The notes under the pieces were generated by a model, which was not told the DNA's origin, did no database searches, and saw only the letters and a list, made by a program, of their open reading frames with translations. A program made the position numbers and the translations under genes. Shown in pieces: positions 11,114 through 12,118 of a stretch of 12,118 nucleotides of DNA; the stretch's first letter is position 1; the number at the start of each line of letters is the position of its first letter. The DNA comes from Atopobiaceae bacterium (GTDB taxonomy: Bacteria > Actinomycetota > Coriobacteriia > Coriobacteriales > Atopobiaceae), in NCBI GenBank assembly GCA_017460265.1, contig JAFUBJ010000293.1, forward strand, positions 1-12,118. Direction: 5' to 3'.

Positions 11114-12112
11114 TCACTCCCACTCAACCGTCGCGATAGGCTTCGGAGACAGCTCGTAGGCCACGCGGCAGATGCCGGGGACCTCGGCCAGGATGCGGTC
11201 GCACATCTTGTGCAGCAGCGCCCAGTCAAGTTCGGGCACCGTCGCGGTCATGACGTCGACCGTGTTGATGCAACGGATGATGCAGGGCCACTCGAAGGCA
11301 CGCCTGCCGTCACGCACGCCGGTGGCACGGTAGTCGGGCACCACGCAGAAGTACTGCCAGGGACGATCCATCTGGCCGGCGGCAGACGCAGCGTCGATCT
11401 CTTCACGCACGATGGCGTCAGCCTCACGCAGCGCGTTCAGGCGGTCACGGGTGATGGCGCCAGTGCAGCGCACACCCAGGCCGGGTCCGGGGAAGGGCTG
11501 ACGGTCAACCATGCTGTCAGGCAGGCCAAGCTGCTTGCCCACCACGCGGACCTCGTCCTTGAAGAGCAGCTTGACGGGCTCGACCAGCTCCCAGTTGAGC
11601 TCCTCCGGCAGGCCACCCACGTTGTGGTGGGCCTTGACGCCGGCCTCGGACTCCAGGATGTCGGGATAGATGGTGCCCTGGCCCAGGAAGCCGATGCCCT
11701 CGAGCTTTGCGGCCTCCTCGTCAAAGACCTTGATGAACTCCTCGCCGATGATGTGGCGCTTGGCCTCGGGGTCTGCCACACCAGCTAGCAGGTCAAGGAA
11801 GCGGTCGGTGGCATCTACATAGATGAGCTCGGCGCCGAGCTGGTTGCGGAACACGTCGATGACCTGCTCGGACTCACCCTTGCGCATGAGACCGTGGTTC
11901 ACGTGCACGCACACGAGCTGCTTGCCGAGGGCCTTAATCAGCAGCGCGGCCACGACGGACGAGTCAACGCCGCCAGAGAGGGCCAGCAGCACCTTGCCAT
12001 CGCCAACCTGTTCGCGCGTGTAGGCAACGGCCTCCTCGATGAAGGCGTCAGCCAGCTCGGGGGTGGTGATGCGAACCATGTCGTCAGGACGCTTGTTGCT
12101 GGTGAAGTCCAT
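11114..12112 (-). CDS. guaA: GMP synthase, ATP-pyrophosphatase and dimerisation domains
   Basis: GMP synthase amidates XMP to GMP in purine synthesis, using ATP and ammonia. The PP-loop SGGVDSS is at residues 46-52, followed by KQLVCVHVNHGLMRKGESEQ, GQGTIYPDILES, HHNVGGLPE and RQPFPGPGLGVR, the XMP-binding loop. The end, SPKPIATVEWE, is the standard GuaA C-terminus. The ATG at 12112 is only 6 bases from the window edge, so its ribosome-binding site is out of view and a longer gene is possible. Still, the about 25 residues before the domain lack the usual linker seen in full-length GuaA, which hints at an ATPPase-only subunit working with a separate glutaminase. Stop is TGA at 11114-11116. Confidence 0.9.
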   Translation of the reverse strand: MDFTSNKRPDDMVRITTPELADAFIEEAVAYTREQVGDGKVLLALSGGVDSSVVAALLIKALGKQLVCVHVNHGLMRKGESEQVIDVFRNQLGAELIYVDATDRFLDLLAGVADPEAKRHIIGEEFIKVFDEEAAKLEGIGFLGQGTIYPDILESEAGVKAHHNVGGLPEELNWELVEPVKLLFKDEVRVVGKQLGLPDSMVDRQPFPGPGLGVRCTGAITRDRLNALREADAIVREEIDAASAAGQMDRPWQYFCVVPDYRATGVRDGRRAFEWPCIIRCINTVDVMTATVPELDWALLHKMCDRILAEVPGICRVAYELSPKPIATVEWE

Positions 12113-12118
12113 AGGGTC

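Noticed and set aside
11240..11262. Another copy of the palindrome core (ATGACGTC) inside guaA
   Set aside because: Only 11 bases match (GTCATGACGTC), in conserved coding sequence, so chance is the better explanation.
11069..11788. A 239-codon plus-strand frame opposite guaA
   Set aside because: It is antisense to the strongly conserved GuaA domain and has no own motif or start signal.
1..12118. tRNA, rRNA, or complete insertion sequences
   Set aside because: I saw no cloverleaf, no rRNA-like stretch, no transposase frame and no terminal inverted repeats with target duplications.

Overview
The window looks like chromosomal DNA of a high-GC actinobacterium. A member of the Coriobacteriia (Olsenella/Atopobium type) is my best guess, from the GC-rich codon use, the GuaA ATP-pyrophosphatase, a BspA-type leucine-rich-repeat fragment, a Nif11-type peptide and several DUF4143 ATPases. 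The genus is inference. One housekeeping gene (guaA, right edge) borders a long accessory stretch full of small gene units, broken genes and repeats.

Layout. Positions 1-396 hold repeat copy 1, ending in the last codons of a VOC (glyoxalase-fold) gene. An intact AAA/DUF4143 ATPase (472-1767, minus) follows, with a promoter built on 23-bp tandem repeats (1791-1873). Repeat copy 2 (about 1897-2322) has the same order: coding-like tails, a strong hairpin, a palindrome and a VOC 3' end. This VOC gene (2263-2694, minus) is nearly complete but carries an in-frame TAG. It is translationally coupled to a RelE/ParE toxin and a RelB/DinJ-like antitoxin (2691-3342, minus). A 12-bp hairpin at 3483-3512 marks the start of a 5'-truncated BspA-like gene (to 4250, plus).

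Two membrane-anchored alpha/beta hydrolases overlap by ATGA (4247-6231, minus). They are divergent from a TetR-family regulator (6349-6852), with two dyads in the shared intergenic region; this is the clearest complete regulated unit in the window.

From 6853 to about 8690 is a gene graveyard: an AAC(6')-like acetyltransferase of lower GC without a normal start and with a replaced C-terminus, a DUF2247-like tail, a 5'-truncated DUF5131 gene and a frame-switching remnant. Next come a Nif11-leader peptide gene (8689-8901, minus), two lipoprotein genes (9288-10345, plus), a frameshifted and truncated second AAA/DUF4143 gene (10364-11035, minus) and guaA (11114-12112, minus).

The most notable structure is a palindrome shared by three places (280-309, 2201-2228 and a half-site at 7287-7311). 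Each lies just downstream of a minus-strand gene or remnant ending in TAG. At the third place, the foreign acetyltransferase gene joins exactly at the palindrome centre. This suggests a recurrent recombination site, but no recombinase is visible in the window.
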